From: Nemorincola sp044225795
GTDB lineage: Bacteria; Bacteroidota; Bacteroidia; Chitinophagales; Chitinophagaceae
Reading direction: 5' to 3'
DNA length: 64,000 nucleotides
Assembly (NCBI GenBank): GCA_044225795.1
Contig: JBGAIF010000002.1
Span: 496,001 to 560,000 of the forward strand
In this document: positions 34,301 to 43,860 of the stretch, piece by piece
Numbering within the stretch: the stretch's first letter is position 1
Layout of the letters: each line of letters opens with the position of its first letter
Translations under genes and position numbers: made by a program
The notes under the pieces: model-generated
The model's input: the letters and a program-made list of their open reading frames with translations, nothing else
What the model was told of the DNA's origin: nothing
Databases searched by the model: none

Positions 34301-36367
34301 ATGCCCAAAAAAACCAAGAAGAAACAAAAGAGCCCCGAAGCCGGCCGCAAGGTATATACCGGCAAAATAGAGATCACCCGGGGCGGAATGGGGTTTGTCA
34401 CCGTAGCCGGCATGGAGCGCGATATAATGGTGGACCGTGATGGCGTAGGCACCGCGCTTAATGGCGACGAGGTGCGTGTGGAAGTACGTGGCTACTTCGA
34501 TAACAACAAACGGATGAAGGGCAAGGTAACAGAGGTCGTACGCCGTAAACAAATGGAATTCAATGGCGCTGTCGAGGTGCATGCGCACTTCGCCTTCCTT
34601 GTGCCCGAAAGCGACAAGGTGCCTGTGGACATATTCATTCCGCTGCACCTCCTGAATGGCGCCAAACATGGCGACAAGGCCATTGCCCGGATCGTAGAGT
34701 GGAACGCCAATACCAAGAATCCTGTAGGAGAGATCGTGAGCGTACTCACGCATGAATCTGTGAATGAGATAGCCATGCAGGGCATACTAGTAGAAGGTGG
34801 CTTCCCCCTTCACTTCCCCGATGAAGTATTGGAAGATGCGGCCCGCTACCCGGAAGGCGTGGACAGCCACGAGGTGAAAAAACGCCGTGATATGCGTGGT
34901 ATACTCACAATGACCATAGACCCCGTTGATGCAAAAGACTTTGATGATGCCCTTTCCTTCCGTGAGCTGGAAAACGGTTATTATGAAATAGGCGTGCATA
35001 TTGCGGATGTGAGCCACTACATAGAGCCGGGTTCAGCGCTCGACAAAGAAGCCTACCACAGGGCCACCAGCGTATATCTTCCCGACAGGGTGCTGCCCAT
35101 GCTCCCCGAAAGGCTGTCAAATGAATTGTGCTCGCTGCGCCCGAAGGAAGATAAATATACCTTCTCAGCCATATTCCACATCAATAAGAGTGGAAAGGTA
35201 AAGGAGCACTGGCTTGGCAAAACGATCATTCACTCAAACAGGCGCTTTGCCTATGAAGAGGTACAGGAGATCATCGAAGGCGCCGAAGGAGATCACCACC
35301 ATGAGATACTGATATTGAATACCATTGCGCAGCACCTCCGCGCCCAGCGGTTCAAAAAGGGTGCGATCAATTTCTCATCGCAGGAGGTACGCTTCAAACT
35401 CGACGACAAAGCGGCGCCCATAGGCATTGTGGTCAAAGAAAGTAAAGAAGCGCACCAGCTCATAGAGGAGTTCATGCTCCTCGCCAATCGTACAGTTGCC
35501 GAGTATGTCAACAATATCCTGGTCAAAGACAAGCCGGTTCCGTTCCCTTATCGCGTTCACGATGTGCCCGACGAGGATAAACTGAAGATATTTACCGTAT
35601 TTGCCGCCCACTTTGGCATCCGCTTCGACCTCGGATCTCCGGAAAGCATTGCTAAATCATTCAACACAATGCTGCAGTCGGTAAGAGGTTCTACAGAGCA
35701 GCATGTATTGGAACAGTTGGGCATACGCACCATGTCTAAGGCTGTATATACCACAGATAATATAGGTCACTATGGCCTTGGATTTGAACATTACTGCCAC
35801 TTCACCTCTCCTATTCGCCGCTACCCCGATGTTTTGGTGCACCGCATACTGCAGCAATGCCTGGAGAAAAACATACAACCCGCCAAGCACCTCGAAAATC
35901 AATGCCGCCATTGCTCCGACCAGGAACGCCGCGCTATGGAAGCAGAGCGCGCCGCGAATAAGTACAAACAGGTGGAGTACATGACCGGCTATGTAGGCGA
36001 GGAGTTTGATGCGGTCATCAGCGGCGTGGCCAATTTCGGTTTCTGGGCAGAGACCGTGGCTCATAAATGCGAGGGCATGGTTCCCCTGCACGATCTTTCC
36101 GCATTCGATGATTTCGAGTTCAGGGAAGGCGAGTATGCCCTTGTAGGCCGCCATACAGGTTTGCGGTTCACTATGGGCGATAAGGTGCGTGTGCGTGTCA
36201 TAGCCGCCAACCTCGATAAGCGCCAGATAGATTATGCCCTGGCCGAGGTCGGAGACCAACCCGTCAGCCACAGGCCTTCAGGCGGCATGAACAAGAAAAA
36301 GAAACAATCTGCGGGCAGCAAGGGTCCGAAGGGAAAAACAAAACAAGGAAAAAACAAGAAAAGATAG
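34301..36367 (+). CDS. rnr: ribonuclease R
   Basis: A 688-residue 3'-to-5' exoribonuclease of the RNB family that degrades structured RNA. Cold-shock-like domains occupy about residues 15-150. The RNB catalytic domain carries DPVDAKDFDDA (207-217), whose aspartates bind the two metal ions. An S1 domain lies around 560-640 and a Lys-rich tail at 655-688. The very N-terminus is also Lys-rich. A TACCTTTA promoter element sits at 34275-34282. The prenyl synthase gene starts at the base after its stop codon, indicating translational coupling. Confidence 0.94.
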   Translation: MPKKTKKKQKSPEAGRKVYTGKIEITRGGMGFVTVAGMERDIMVDRDGVGTALNGDEVRVEVRGYFDNNKRMKGKVTEVVRRKQMEFNGAVEVHAHFAFLVPESDKVPVDIFIPLHLLNGAKHGDKAIARIVEWNANTKNPVGEIVSVLTHESVNEIAMQGILVEGGFPLHFPDEVLEDAARYPEGVDSHEVKKRRDMRGILTMTIDPVDAKDFDDALSFRELENGYYEIGVHIADVSHYIEPGSALDKEAYHRATSVYLPDRVLPMLPERLSNELCSLRPKEDKYTFSAIFHINKSGKVKEHWLGKTIIHSNRRFAYEEVQEIIEGAEGDHHHEILILNTIAQHLRAQRFKKGAINFSSQEVRFKLDDKAAPIGIVVKESKEAHQLIEEFMLLANRTVAEYVNNILVKDKPVPFPYRVHDVPDEDKLKIFTVFAAHFGIRFDLGSPESIAKSFNTMLQSVRGSTEQHVLEQLGIRTMSKAVYTTDNIGHYGLGFEHYCHFTSPIRRYPDVLVHRILQQCLEKNIQPAKHLENQCRHCSDQERRAMEAERAANKYKQVEYMTGYVGEEFDAVISGVANFGFWAETVAHKCEGMVPLHDLSAFDDFEFREGEYALVGRHTGLRFTMGDKVRVRVIAANLDKRQIDYALAEVGDQPVSHRPSGGMNKKKKQSAGSKGPKGKTKQGKNKKR

Positions 36368-37333
36368 ATGCACGCATTTACCGACCTCGTAAAAGCATTT
36401 GAAGACCGTTTTACAAACTCACTACCCTTTCCGCCATCTCCGGGCACCCTGTATGACCCTTGCCGTTATATGATGACGTTGGGCGGCAAGCGTGTACGCC
36501 CGGTGCTGTGCCTCATGGCCAATGAGCTGTTCGAGGAGATCAGCGAAGACGCATGGCATGCCGCCATAGCGGTGGAGCTGTTTCACAACTTCACACTGGT
36601 GCACGACGACATCATGGACAAGGCGCCGTTAAGAAGAGGCATGTCCACCCTGCACGAAAAATATGGCATGGTGGCTGGCATCCTTTGCGGCGATGTCATT
36701 TGCATACAGGCATATGCCGAGCTGGGAAAGATATCAAAGGGCCTGCAACAGGTCATTGCGCTCTTCAGTAAAACAGCCATAGAGGTGTGCGAGGGACAAC
36801 AGATGGATATGGACTTCGAGACCCGCAATGATGTGTCTGTCGAAGAATACATAGAGATGATCACCCTCAAGACCTCTGTACTGTTAGCCTGTAGTCTGAA
36901 GATGGGCGCCATCGTCAGCGGCGGATTCGGCGACAATGCCAACAAGCTCTATGCTTTCGGCAAGAATATGGGTATCGCTTTCCAGCTCCAGGATGATTAC
37001 CTCGATGCATTCGGCGACACGGACAAGCTCGGCAAGCAGAATGGTGGCGACATAAAAGCCAACAAAAAAACATACCTGCTGATAAAGGCCATGCAGAATG
37101 CCGGCCACGAACAGAAACAGAAGATCGAAGAGCTACTCCATACCGGCAGTGATGAAAAAGTACCTGCCATGCTCGATATCTTCCGTCAGACCGGGGCCGA
37201 TGTACAGTGCCGGAATGCAGTAGCGGAATATTCCCGACTGGCTTTCGCCTGTCTTGAAGAGGTCGCTATCCCCGCTAAACGCAAGGAGCCGCTTATGGAA
37301 CTGGCAAAGTATTTATTGATGAGAGATAAGTAA
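36368..37333 (+). CDS. trans-isoprenyl diphosphate synthase
   Basis: A 321-residue all-helical prenyltransferase condensing isopentenyl diphosphate with allylic diphosphates. Both aspartate motifs are present: DDIMD (80-84) followed by KAPLRRG, and QDDYLDAFGD near residue 210. The fifth residue before the first motif is Phe75, which in this family tends to block long chains and favours C15-C20 products over quinone side chains; that is an inference. It begins directly after the RNase R stop codon. Confidence 0.9.
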   Translation: MHAFTDLVKAFEDRFTNSLPFPPSPGTLYDPCRYMMTLGGKRVRPVLCLMANELFEEISEDAWHAAIAVELFHNFTLVHDDIMDKAPLRRGMSTLHEKYGMVAGILCGDVICIQAYAELGKISKGLQQVIALFSKTAIEVCEGQQMDMDFETRNDVSVEEYIEMITLKTSVLLACSLKMGAIVSGGFGDNANKLYAFGKNMGIAFQLQDDYLDAFGDTDKLGKQNGGDIKANKKTYLLIKAMQNAGHEQKQKIEELLHTGSDEKVPAMLDIFRQTGADVQCRNAVAEYSRLAFACLEEVAIPAKRKEPLMELAKYLLMRDK

Positions 37334-37346
37334 CTTTACGGCACAT

Positions 37347-37709
37347 ATGAAACCTGTATTATTATCCTGTTTATCGGCTATCATGTTACTTGCAGCTTGC
37401 AAGAAGAATGACACACCCTCCGGCCCTGTTTATACAGGCACCATACTGCGCAACATCTGCGGGCAGGTTATGGTACAGACTACAGGCACCACCCTCATCG
37501 GGCAAAACAACTGGGTGGACGGCAACGATCCTTCAGGTAAGAAATACGACCATGTGTTCCGCGTTCAGAATGCCTGCCAGCTTGGCAATTATCCGGAGGG
37601 CAGCAACATCAGCTTCCGTATCAGCGCGCCCGAAACGCAGAACTGTGCCGTATGCATGCTCTATGTAGCCACGCCGGACACCACATACCCCATTGAAGTA
37701 GTTAAGTAA
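37347..37709 (+). CDS. small lipoprotein of unknown function
   Basis: A 120-residue protein with a lipobox (MLLAAC, Cys near residue 18) and a beta-rich body with four more cysteines in its second half (CGQ, NACQ, NCAVC). It matches no family I know. A -7-like TAACTTTA (37331-37338) overlaps the stop codon of the prenyl synthase gene and ends 8 bases before the ATG, so the gene may have its own promoter. Confidence 0.65.
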   Translation: MKPVLLSCLSAIMLLAACKKNDTPSGPVYTGTILRNICGQVMVQTTGTTLIGQNNWVDGNDPSGKKYDHVFRVQNACQLGNYPEGSNISFRISAPETQNCAVCMLYVATPDTTYPIEVVK

Positions 37710-37749
37710 CATTATTGCGATATTTCTTTTACCTCTTTATTTTTGACCA

Positions 37750-38157
37750 ATGAACTACTGGCTTGTAAAATCCGAACCTTTCAAATACAGTTGGGACCAA
37801 TTCGTAAAAGATAAAAAGGCCACATGGGATGGTGTCCGCAACTTTGCCGCGCGAAACCACATGAGGACGATGAAAAAAGGAGACCAGGTTTTCTTCTACC
37901 ACAGCAACGAAGGCCTGGCCATCGTCGGTATTGCGGAGGTGATAAAAGAAGCATACCAGGACCCCACGACCGATGACACTAACTGGTCGGTTGTGGACTT
38001 AAAACCTGTAAAGGCTATGCCAAAGCCGGTGACACTTGCCGACATGAAAGCCGACAAAGCTTTTGAGAATATGGCGCTTATACGTATCGGCAGGCTATCT
38101 GTAAGTCCTGTCAGTGATGCTGAATATAAGAAAATAATGAAAATGGGCGGGCTGTAG
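37750..38157 (+). CDS. EVE-domain protein
   Basis: A 135-residue single-domain protein of the EVE/thymocyte nuclear protein 1 type, a PUA-like fold that can bind modified bases. Typical features are the opening NYWLVKSEP, the WDGVRNFAARNHMR motif and VFFYHSNEG followed by IVGIAEV. The length is that of the whole family. The cellular role is unclear. It converges with a lipoprotein gene with no gap. Confidence 0.92.
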   Translation: MNYWLVKSEPFKYSWDQFVKDKKATWDGVRNFAARNHMRTMKKGDQVFFYHSNEGLAIVGIAEVIKEAYQDPTTDDTNWSVVDLKPVKAMPKPVTLADMKADKAFENMALIRIGRLSVSPVSDAEYKKIMKMGGL

Positions 38158-38568
38158 TCACTTCTCTATCTCGCCTTCTTCAAAGATGAAATTGTAGCTG
38201 CCAAAGCCGCTGTCTATCGTGTATTGCAGGTGCAGTATCTCAGAGCCATTATAGGTGAGCCCCTTTACATTCTTATACTCTTTCAGCTTGTTCTCGTTCT
38301 TTATATCAAGAATGATCTTCGCGCATAGGCTGTCGCCCTGCACACTTACTATCATGAACGGCTTCTTGGCCCGCTCTATATATTTCTCTATAAAATAGCG
38401 CAGCTTCAGCGGATCTTCCTTCTTCAGCAGCCGTATCACCTCCAGTTTATATTGCGGATCATCAAACGAGTATTGTTCAAACACAGGGTCTGTATTGTGG
38501 CATACATGCTTATGCCGGCAAGACGCAAGTACAAATAATAAAACGAAGAAAATGGCAACCCGTGTCAT
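38158..38568 (-). CDS. small lipoprotein of unknown function
   Basis: From the ATG at 38568 the protein has 136 residues and a lipobox (FVLASC). The frame extends to 38619, but the upstream 17 codons would mask the signal peptide. The body is charged, with a strand-rich C-terminus (LHLQYTIDSGFGSYNFIF). No family recognised. It follows the sterol-desaturase gene by about 55 bases and may be co-transcribed. Confidence 0.6.
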   Translation of the reverse strand: MTRVAIFFVLLFVLASCRHKHVCHNTDPVFEQYSFDDPQYKLEVIRLLKKEDPLKLRYFIEKYIERAKKPFMIVSVQGDSLCAKIILDIKNENKLKEYKNVKGLTYNGSEILHLQYTIDSGFGSYNFIFEEGEIEK

Positions 38569-38623
38569 AGCACCATCTTTGAGGCAATGCAAGATAGTGA
38601 TCGTAGTAAAGAAATGCAATCCT

Positions 38624-39526
38624 TTATTCAGCGCTCATGCCCGGCTTCCAGTCACGCTGCAGCTCTTTTGATGTCTTGCTGCTGCCATCGTGGCTCCAAC
38701 CCGGGGGATTGAAGATATATTTCAGCTTGGTTTTCAGAGAGTTGGTCTTTCTAAGGTCTCTGCCTATCGCTTCCCATTCATGTGTCACAATATGCACCGG
38801 GTGAAAAGGTTTTTCGAGTGGTTTTGTGAGTCCGTAATAAGGCACCTCTTCGGGCATTTCTTCTGTGAACGTTCCGAATATACGGTCCCAGATAATGAAG
38901 ATCATACCCATATTCCTGTCCAGGTACGGAATATTGCTGGCATGGTGCACCCTGTGGTGAGATGGTGTCACGAAGAAATATTCCACCCAGCGGGGCAGCT
39001 TCTTAATAGCCTGCGTATGCACCAGTATGCCATAGATCTGCGTCACGGCATACATGAATACCACATCCATCGGCCTGAAGTTGAGCAGCACTAATGGTAT
39101 AAAGTACAGGTACTTATACAGCGGCATGAATACTGACGAACGGAAGCCTGTAGTAAGATTATACTCCGGTGATGAATGGTGGGTAACATGTACCGCCCAA
39201 AACAATCTGACGGTATGATCAACATAATGTTCCGTCCAGAAGAGCAAGTCTTCACCAAATAACAGCACCAGCCAGTAAGCTACCGGGTGCCAGTGTATAT
39301 CCAGGTGGTACTGAAAGAAGAAGCTGAGTAGCGCGAACGCGATGAAAAATCTCAGCAACAGGTCAATGCCGGCATTCAACAGGTTCAGGTATATGTTTAC
39401 CAGTGTTTCCTTCCAGCTATAAAAATGAAGCCGTCTGAAGTTGCTCAGCAATATCTCCAGCGGAATGATGATCGCATATATCGGCACAGAAAACCAAAAC
39501 ACTATCTGTTTATGTAATTCCTCCAT
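38624..39526 (-). CDS. sterol desaturase / fatty-acid hydroxylase family membrane protein
   Basis: A 300-residue membrane protein with four or more hydrophobic segments and the histidine boxes of the di-iron hydroxylase family: HYVDH, HVTHHSS and HHRVHH. These bind two irons and oxidise lipid C-H bonds using oxygen. Its substrate could be a fatty acid, sphingolipid or ornithine lipid. The gene follows frr on the same strand at a gap of 100 bases. Confidence 0.88.
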   Translation of the reverse strand: MEELHKQIVFWFSVPIYAIIIPLEILLSNFRRLHFYSWKETLVNIYLNLLNAGIDLLLRFFIAFALLSFFFQYHLDIHWHPVAYWLVLLFGEDLLFWTEHYVDHTVRLFWAVHVTHHSSPEYNLTTGFRSSVFMPLYKYLYFIPLVLLNFRPMDVVFMYAVTQIYGILVHTQAIKKLPRWVEYFFVTPSHHRVHHASNIPYLDRNMGMIFIIWDRIFGTFTEEMPEEVPYYGLTKPLEKPFHPVHIVTHEWEAIGRDLRKTNSLKTKLKYIFNPPGWSHDGSSKTSKELQRDWKPGMSAE

Positions 39527-39626
39527 TGCCTTTTTTAGTAAACTGTAGAAAGTCGCACATCACATTCAATCACATTACCGCATTCCCCACATTAAAATCA
39601 CGTTGTCGAATTGTCAGATTGTCAGA

Positions 39627-40190
39627 TCAAACAGTCATGATCTCCTTCTCCTTATCCTTGCAGTGCTGGTCTATCTGTGCTATGTATTTATCGGTTATGC
39701 CCTGTATCGCAGCTTCTGTATCCTTTGCGGTGTCTTCGCTCAGGCCATCTTTCTGCAGCTTCTTTACTTGCTCTATGTGGTCCCTGCGTATGTTGCGTAC
39801 AGACACTTTCGCATGTTCCCCCTCCCCGAATGCCCTCTTGGCAAACTCCTTACGGCGCTCTTCAGTGAGCGGCGGCAGGAACAAGCGGATGATGTTACCA
39901 TCATTCTGCGGATTCAGGCCGATGTTGGAAGCTATGATAGCTCTTTCTATTGGCTGCAGCATATTCTTTTCCCATGGCTGGATAGATATGGTACGCGCGT
40001 CCGGAACAGATACATTGGCTACCTGGTTCAGGGGTGTAGCATTGCCGTAGTAATCTACAAAGATACCATCCACTACCTGTGGTGTTGCCTTACCTGCACG
40101 TATCCTTCCCAGTTCAGCTTCCAGGTGAGCTATTGCTCTTTTCATCTGCACAGACACTTCGTCCATTATCATATCTAATTCCTCGGTCAT
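39627..40190 (-). CDS. frr: ribosome recycling factor
   Basis: A 187-residue protein of full family length, with the typical RIRAGKATPQVVDGIFVDYYGNATPLNQ segment region near residues 29-55, the conserved ISIQPWEK and the second helical bundle around LTEERRKEFAK and VSVRNIRRD. It separates ribosomal subunits with EF-G after termination. A TATTTTTG promoter element lies at 40214-40221 on the minus strand. Confidence 0.97.
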   Translation of the reverse strand: MTEELDMIMDEVSVQMKRAIAHLEAELGRIRAGKATPQVVDGIFVDYYGNATPLNQVANVSVPDARTISIQPWEKNMLQPIERAIIASNIGLNPQNDGNIIRLFLPPLTEERRKEFAKRAFGEGEHAKVSVRNIRRDHIEQVKKLQKDGLSEDTAKDTEAAIQGITDKYIAQIDQHCKDKEKEIMTV

Positions 40191-40275
40191 ATTTATTGCG
40201 GCTTTTAGAGCGGCAAAAATAAAAAAAAATCATGAACGTATTATTCCGTTTTGTACATCTTTCCCTTCGGGCCTC

Positions 40276-40304
40276 TTGCTCATAACATCATTTTACTATA
40301 TTTA
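40276..40304 (+). promoter_or_regulatory. promoter of the membrane-protein gene at 40319
   Basis: TTG at 40276-40278, 18-base spacer, TATATTTA at 40297-40304: a Bacteroidota -33/-7 pair with one mismatch. The ATG follows 15 bases later. Confidence 0.5.
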
Positions 40305-40318
40305 CTAAAACACACAAA

Positions 40319-40930
40319 ATGTACATGGACGAACAGAAAAAAGATAAGCACCTCCGGATGCTGATCGCCATGAGTTTCTTTACATCGGTAGTGGCATCCG
40401 TGGCCGGCTGGTGCTTTCCACCCGATTTCTCCGTAGAGCCACCCAGGATCAGCGAGATCGGGCTGCTGATGGGCCACCTGCAAACAGCGCTCATTATCAT
40501 CGGGTGCACGGCGCTCGGCGTGAAACTGGCCGAGGAAAAACAGACCATCGCGGCCATAGGTTTTACGATGATGTCTGTTACTCAGGGCGTTATTTTTGTG
40601 TTGTACGTTGTATCTCCCGAGCCGTCAAAAGAAAATCTCGATGAAGTGTACAAGCTGTTCACTGCCAGCCTGTTTCTGCTCATCCCCAGCATGCTGCTTA
40701 TTGCATTTTATGCTGCTTATCCGCGCTGGCTCAATATTACGGGTGTTATAGCCACTGTACCATGGGTAGCGGAGAACATCATTTATTTTCAGCAGCATAA
40801 GTTGTCTGCTGCTTCCGGCTCGGCAGATTTTATTGGCCAGGTGCTCATGGATGTTACTATTGCTTTCTGGGGCATCTTCGAGCTACGCAAAGGCACCCGC
40901 TCCGCTAAAAAGGGGCACACACAGCATTGA
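40319..40930 (+). CDS. integral membrane protein of unknown function
   Basis: A 203-residue protein with about six hydrophobic segments (from MLIAMSFFTSVVASVAG through VTIAFWGIFEL) and charged ends. No catalytic motif or known family is apparent. It has its own promoter and converges with the amidase gene with only one base between the stops. Confidence 0.6.
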   Translation: MYMDEQKKDKHLRMLIAMSFFTSVVASVAGWCFPPDFSVEPPRISEIGLLMGHLQTALIIIGCTALGVKLAEEKQTIAAIGFTMMSVTQGVIFVLYVVSPEPSKENLDEVYKLFTASLFLLIPSMLLIAFYAAYPRWLNITGVIATVPWVAENIIYFQQHKLSAASGSADFIGQVLMDVTIAFWGIFELRKGTRSAKKGHTQH

Positions 40931-40931
40931 C

Positions 40932-42602
40932 CTATTGGTGAGGACGTATAAAGCCCGGCACCATGGCTTCGGTTATTTTAGCAAAATGCAGCAATTCCGG
41001 CTCAGAGTAGTAATTGCCTGTCACTTGTATGGCCAATGGCAACCCGTCTTTGTTCAGCCCCATCGGGATGATGATAGAAGGCAATCCCGCTGTGTTAAGA
41101 ATGCTACCGAATCCAAAGTACCTGGCATACGGCATGGTTGTGTTGTTGTCGCCCGGCAAGGCAGTTCCCAGCGTACAATGTTTTATGGCCGGGCCATAGG
41201 TTATAGGGCAAATAAGAAAGTCATATTTCTTAAAGAATGTCTCCCACTCCGCGTGTAGTTGCTTAGCCTTCGCCTGTAGCTTATCCCACCTTGCATCAGA
41301 GTTGTCACTCATGGCGTCAAAGAACTCATCCATATCACCCGAGCCATCATCCCATTTTTTGAATTCCATGCCTATCAGCTTTCTCAGGGCCCATGGCTGT
41401 CCCTCGCCTATCATGCAGGCAAACTGGCCGTAGAACAGTCGGTTCATTGTTTTATACACATCCGGTGCCGCTCTTTCTGTAAAGGCGTGCCTGTTGGCCA
41501 GAGAGTCAATGAATTGTTTCAGTTTCGCCTTTACATCACCGCTTGCATTTCCTGCTCCCCACTCATCGGTCCAGGCTATGCGGTAAGCATCCGGGGTTCG
41601 CGCAGTTGCAGGACGCCAGGTGGCCGCTGCCATCGGAAAGCGCGGATCTGCCTTCGTATCCCTGATCACCGCCCACATCAGTTCCAGGTCTTCGGGTGTT
41701 CTTGCCAGCGGGCCTGTACAGGCCAGGGCCAGTCTTTTATACTTAGTAGTGGTATCGGGCCCCACACCCTCTGTCATGTTGATGGTGCCAAATGTGGTCT
41801 TCAGCCCGTATAGCCCGCAGAAGGCGGAAGGGATACGTATGCTGCCTCCCATGTCGCTGCCCAGCTCTATACTGGTGAATCCTGCGGCCAGGGCCGCGGC
41901 TCCTCCTCCAGTGCTCCCTCCGGGTGTACGCGTTGTATCGTAGGGATTCTTACCGGTCGGATACACTTCTCCCTGTGTCTGGTAGTCACTGAGCATATAA
42001 GGTACATTGGTAGTACCGAGTATAATGGCCCCTGCTTTTTTGATACGCGCCACTACTGTTCCGTCATACGGGGCGGTGAAGCGATACATTTTCGCGTTCA
42101 TCGTGCTCGGCGATCCCTTCACCCAAAACATTTCCTTTATGGTCACCGGCACCCCCAGCAATGGACGCCCGGCTGTGTCGCCCCGGGCTATGGCCTCATC
42201 CGCCTGCCTGGCCTCCGCCATCGCCTCCTGCTCACGCAGCCATATCACCGCGTTATACCGCCAGTTGTTGTTCCGTATATTGGCTATGAACTCCCTCACT
42301 ACGTCCTCCGACTTCGCCTGCCCGCTCCTCATCATCTGGCTCAGCTCTGTGGCCGGCTTGTATATATACTTGCCTTCCATGGGCAATGGCTGGTCGGGCT
42401 TACGAAACAGGTCGGCCTGTAGCACTATTGGCTGCCCTGTCGGTTTGGGAATAAGCGTATAGATATATCCGCCTGCGGCGGCAAGCAACACAACCAGTAC
42501 ACCTGCCATGATACCGGTGTATTTAAGCGCTTTCTTAGCAGATGGTCCCATATTTTTTATTTTGCTGATGAATGACTGCAAATATCCTGCACTGTCAGGC
42601 AT
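40932..42602 (-). CDS. amidase-signature-family hydrolase with N-terminal membrane segment
   Basis: A 556-residue amidase. A hydrophobic segment (YTGIMAGVLVVLLAAAGG, about residues 28-45) anchors or exports it. The amidase signature follows with the Ser-cisSer-Lys triad: Lys in VPVTIKEM, cis-Ser in the GGSTGGGAAALAAGF loop (second Ser of the usual GGSSGG is Thr) and nucleophile Ser in DMGGSIRIP. Such enzymes hydrolyse amide bonds; the substrate is not predictable. The start could also be the ATG at 42551. It lies 24 bases downstream of the AraC-family gene on the same strand. Confidence 0.88.
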   Translation of the reverse strand: MPDSAGYLQSFISKIKNMGPSAKKALKYTGIMAGVLVVLLAAAGGYIYTLIPKPTGQPIVLQADLFRKPDQPLPMEGKYIYKPATELSQMMRSGQAKSEDVVREFIANIRNNNWRYNAVIWLREQEAMAEARQADEAIARGDTAGRPLLGVPVTIKEMFWVKGSPSTMNAKMYRFTAPYDGTVVARIKKAGAIILGTTNVPYMLSDYQTQGEVYPTGKNPYDTTRTPGGSTGGGAAALAAGFTSIELGSDMGGSIRIPSAFCGLYGLKTTFGTINMTEGVGPDTTTKYKRLALACTGPLARTPEDLELMWAVIRDTKADPRFPMAAATWRPATARTPDAYRIAWTDEWGAGNASGDVKAKLKQFIDSLANRHAFTERAAPDVYKTMNRLFYGQFACMIGEGQPWALRKLIGMEFKKWDDGSGDMDEFFDAMSDNSDARWDKLQAKAKQLHAEWETFFKKYDFLICPITYGPAIKHCTLGTALPGDNNTTMPYARYFGFGSILNTAGLPSIIIPMGLNKDGLPLAIQVTGNYYSEPELLHFAKITEAMVPGFIRPHQ

Positions 42603-42626
42603 ATCAATTGTACAATGCGGACAACA

Positions 42627-43460
42627 TTACATGTCCCTGTAGATATGGCCAATACCAATGCTCTTTTGTTCACGGTATGTTCCCGGCGTCATCGAAGTGT
42701 ACGATCTGAATTCCCTGATAAAATGACTCTGGTCGTAATAACCGGACATATGCCCCACCGTTGTCAGGTTTAGCTCGTCCGAATGTAAAAGTGTCAGGGC
42801 TTGCAGGTATTTTCTGTAGCGTATAAAGGCCTCGGCGCTCATACCCAGCCAGTCATTACATTTCCGTCGCAGCGACCTTTCCGACAGGCAATAGTCACCG
42901 GCCAGTTGGGCTATTCTCTTTTCATTGCGGTGAGCGGTGGCATAGAAGTGGCCAAGTGCATCAAGCCCCCGTTCGGGGCTGGTTAAGCAGGTACGATGGC
43001 ATATCCACTCGCGCAAAAGAGCTACCCTGTCTGCAAATGCAGTATTTTCCCCAAGCCGGTGCCATATCGCATTCAGACTTTTATCCAGCAGCGTGAGATC
43101 CAGTATGCTGTTGGTAAGTTCATATGCAGGGATACCAAACAAAGCCTTAATGGCAAACGGGCGCAACTGCACACCTACAAAATGCTGGTGCTTGTTCTTA
43201 ATAAGCGTTACATCATTTAAGCTCACCCCCGTTATAAAACACCTTGGCAGTACATCCGTACGGCCATCAAAATTCCGGTTGAAAGATACCGGCTCCGATA
43301 AATTGAAGATCAGCTCGGCCATTCCCGAGGGCAGTATCTGTTCCTGTTGAGGGCGTGCAAAACTTCCCGCCACATACCAGATGCAACTGATCAGTTGCCG
43401 CTCATAAGCAGTGGACGGAAAATATATATCCCCTTGCAAGTGATACTCGCAGAACTCCAT
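42627..43460 (-). CDS. AraC-family transcriptional regulator
   Basis: A 277-residue regulator. The C-terminal ~95 residues form the double helix-turn-helix of the AraC family (AGDYCLSERSLRRKCND and LTTVGHMSGYYDQSHFIREF, then PGTYR). The N-terminal domain with LISCIWYVAG and LPSGMAELIFNLSEP is of the DUF6597 type seen in regulators without a cupin. It sits immediately upstream of the amidase gene, so it may control that gene or itself. Confidence 0.88.
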   Translation of the reverse strand: MEFCEYHLQGDIYFPSTAYERQLISCIWYVAGSFARPQQEQILPSGMAELIFNLSEPVSFNRNFDGRTDVLPRCFITGVSLNDVTLIKNKHQHFVGVQLRPFAIKALFGIPAYELTNSILDLTLLDKSLNAIWHRLGENTAFADRVALLREWICHRTCLTSPERGLDALGHFYATAHRNEKRIAQLAGDYCLSERSLRRKCNDWLGMSAEAFIRYRKYLQALTLLHSDELNLTTVGHMSGYYDQSHFIREFRSYTSMTPGTYREQKSIGIGHIYRDM

Positions 43461-43860
43461 ACCATAAATATACCTGAAAAATATAAAGAATAAAACCCTT
43501 CACTATGTAAGAGGAGATCATTGATCCCTTCAGCTAAAGCCTGTAGGTATTTGGCCCATGTAGCATTGATGAAAAAAACATCCATTCCATCCTGTCAGAT
43601 CTCGTCACTTTGGTACAGCATTTGCGGCATTATATAGCCGGGATATCACTATCATTTGATACGGGCATTTTGCGCACTTTTTTGCACACTTCGCATTTTC
43701 CGTTGCGCAGATTTTTATTGACAATCAATTACTTAAATGCACTTTTGCGCACTTCACCTATGAAAAAGAAATTTGCACACATTTCGTTAAGATCAGCACA
43801 ATCCCTTATCCGGCGAACGAAGGTTCAGCCCATTGTCGTAAATTTGTATAAATAATAGTT
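43461..43860. other. 400-base intergenic region upstream of the Fe-S carrier gene
   Basis: No convincing gene. It contains a set of repeated TTTTGCRCACTT motifs (43668-43784) and a perfect -7 element TAAATTTG at 43839-43846 that ends 14 bases before the ATG at 43861. One short forward frame through the repeats lacks coding character. Confidence 0.55.
43668..43784 (+). repeat. four copies of a TTTTGCRCACTT motif
   Basis: TTTTGCGCACTT at 43668-43679 and again at 43743-43754 (identical 12-mers), TTTTGCACACTT at 43680-43691 and ATTTGCACACAT at 43771-43782. All are in the same orientation, 77-190 bases upstream of the iscA-like start codon. Possibly operator sites. Confidence 0.6.

Noticed and set aside
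39540..39626. Short direct repeats (CACATT, ATTGTCAG) after the frr stop codon, considered as a CRISPR-like or regulatory array
   Set aside because: Units are only 6-9 bases, irregularly spaced and few; no repeat-spacer structure.
43610..43855. 81-codon plus-strand frame just before the Fe-S carrier gene
   Set aside because: Runs through repeated motifs, contains the promoter element of the next gene and has no protein-like pattern.
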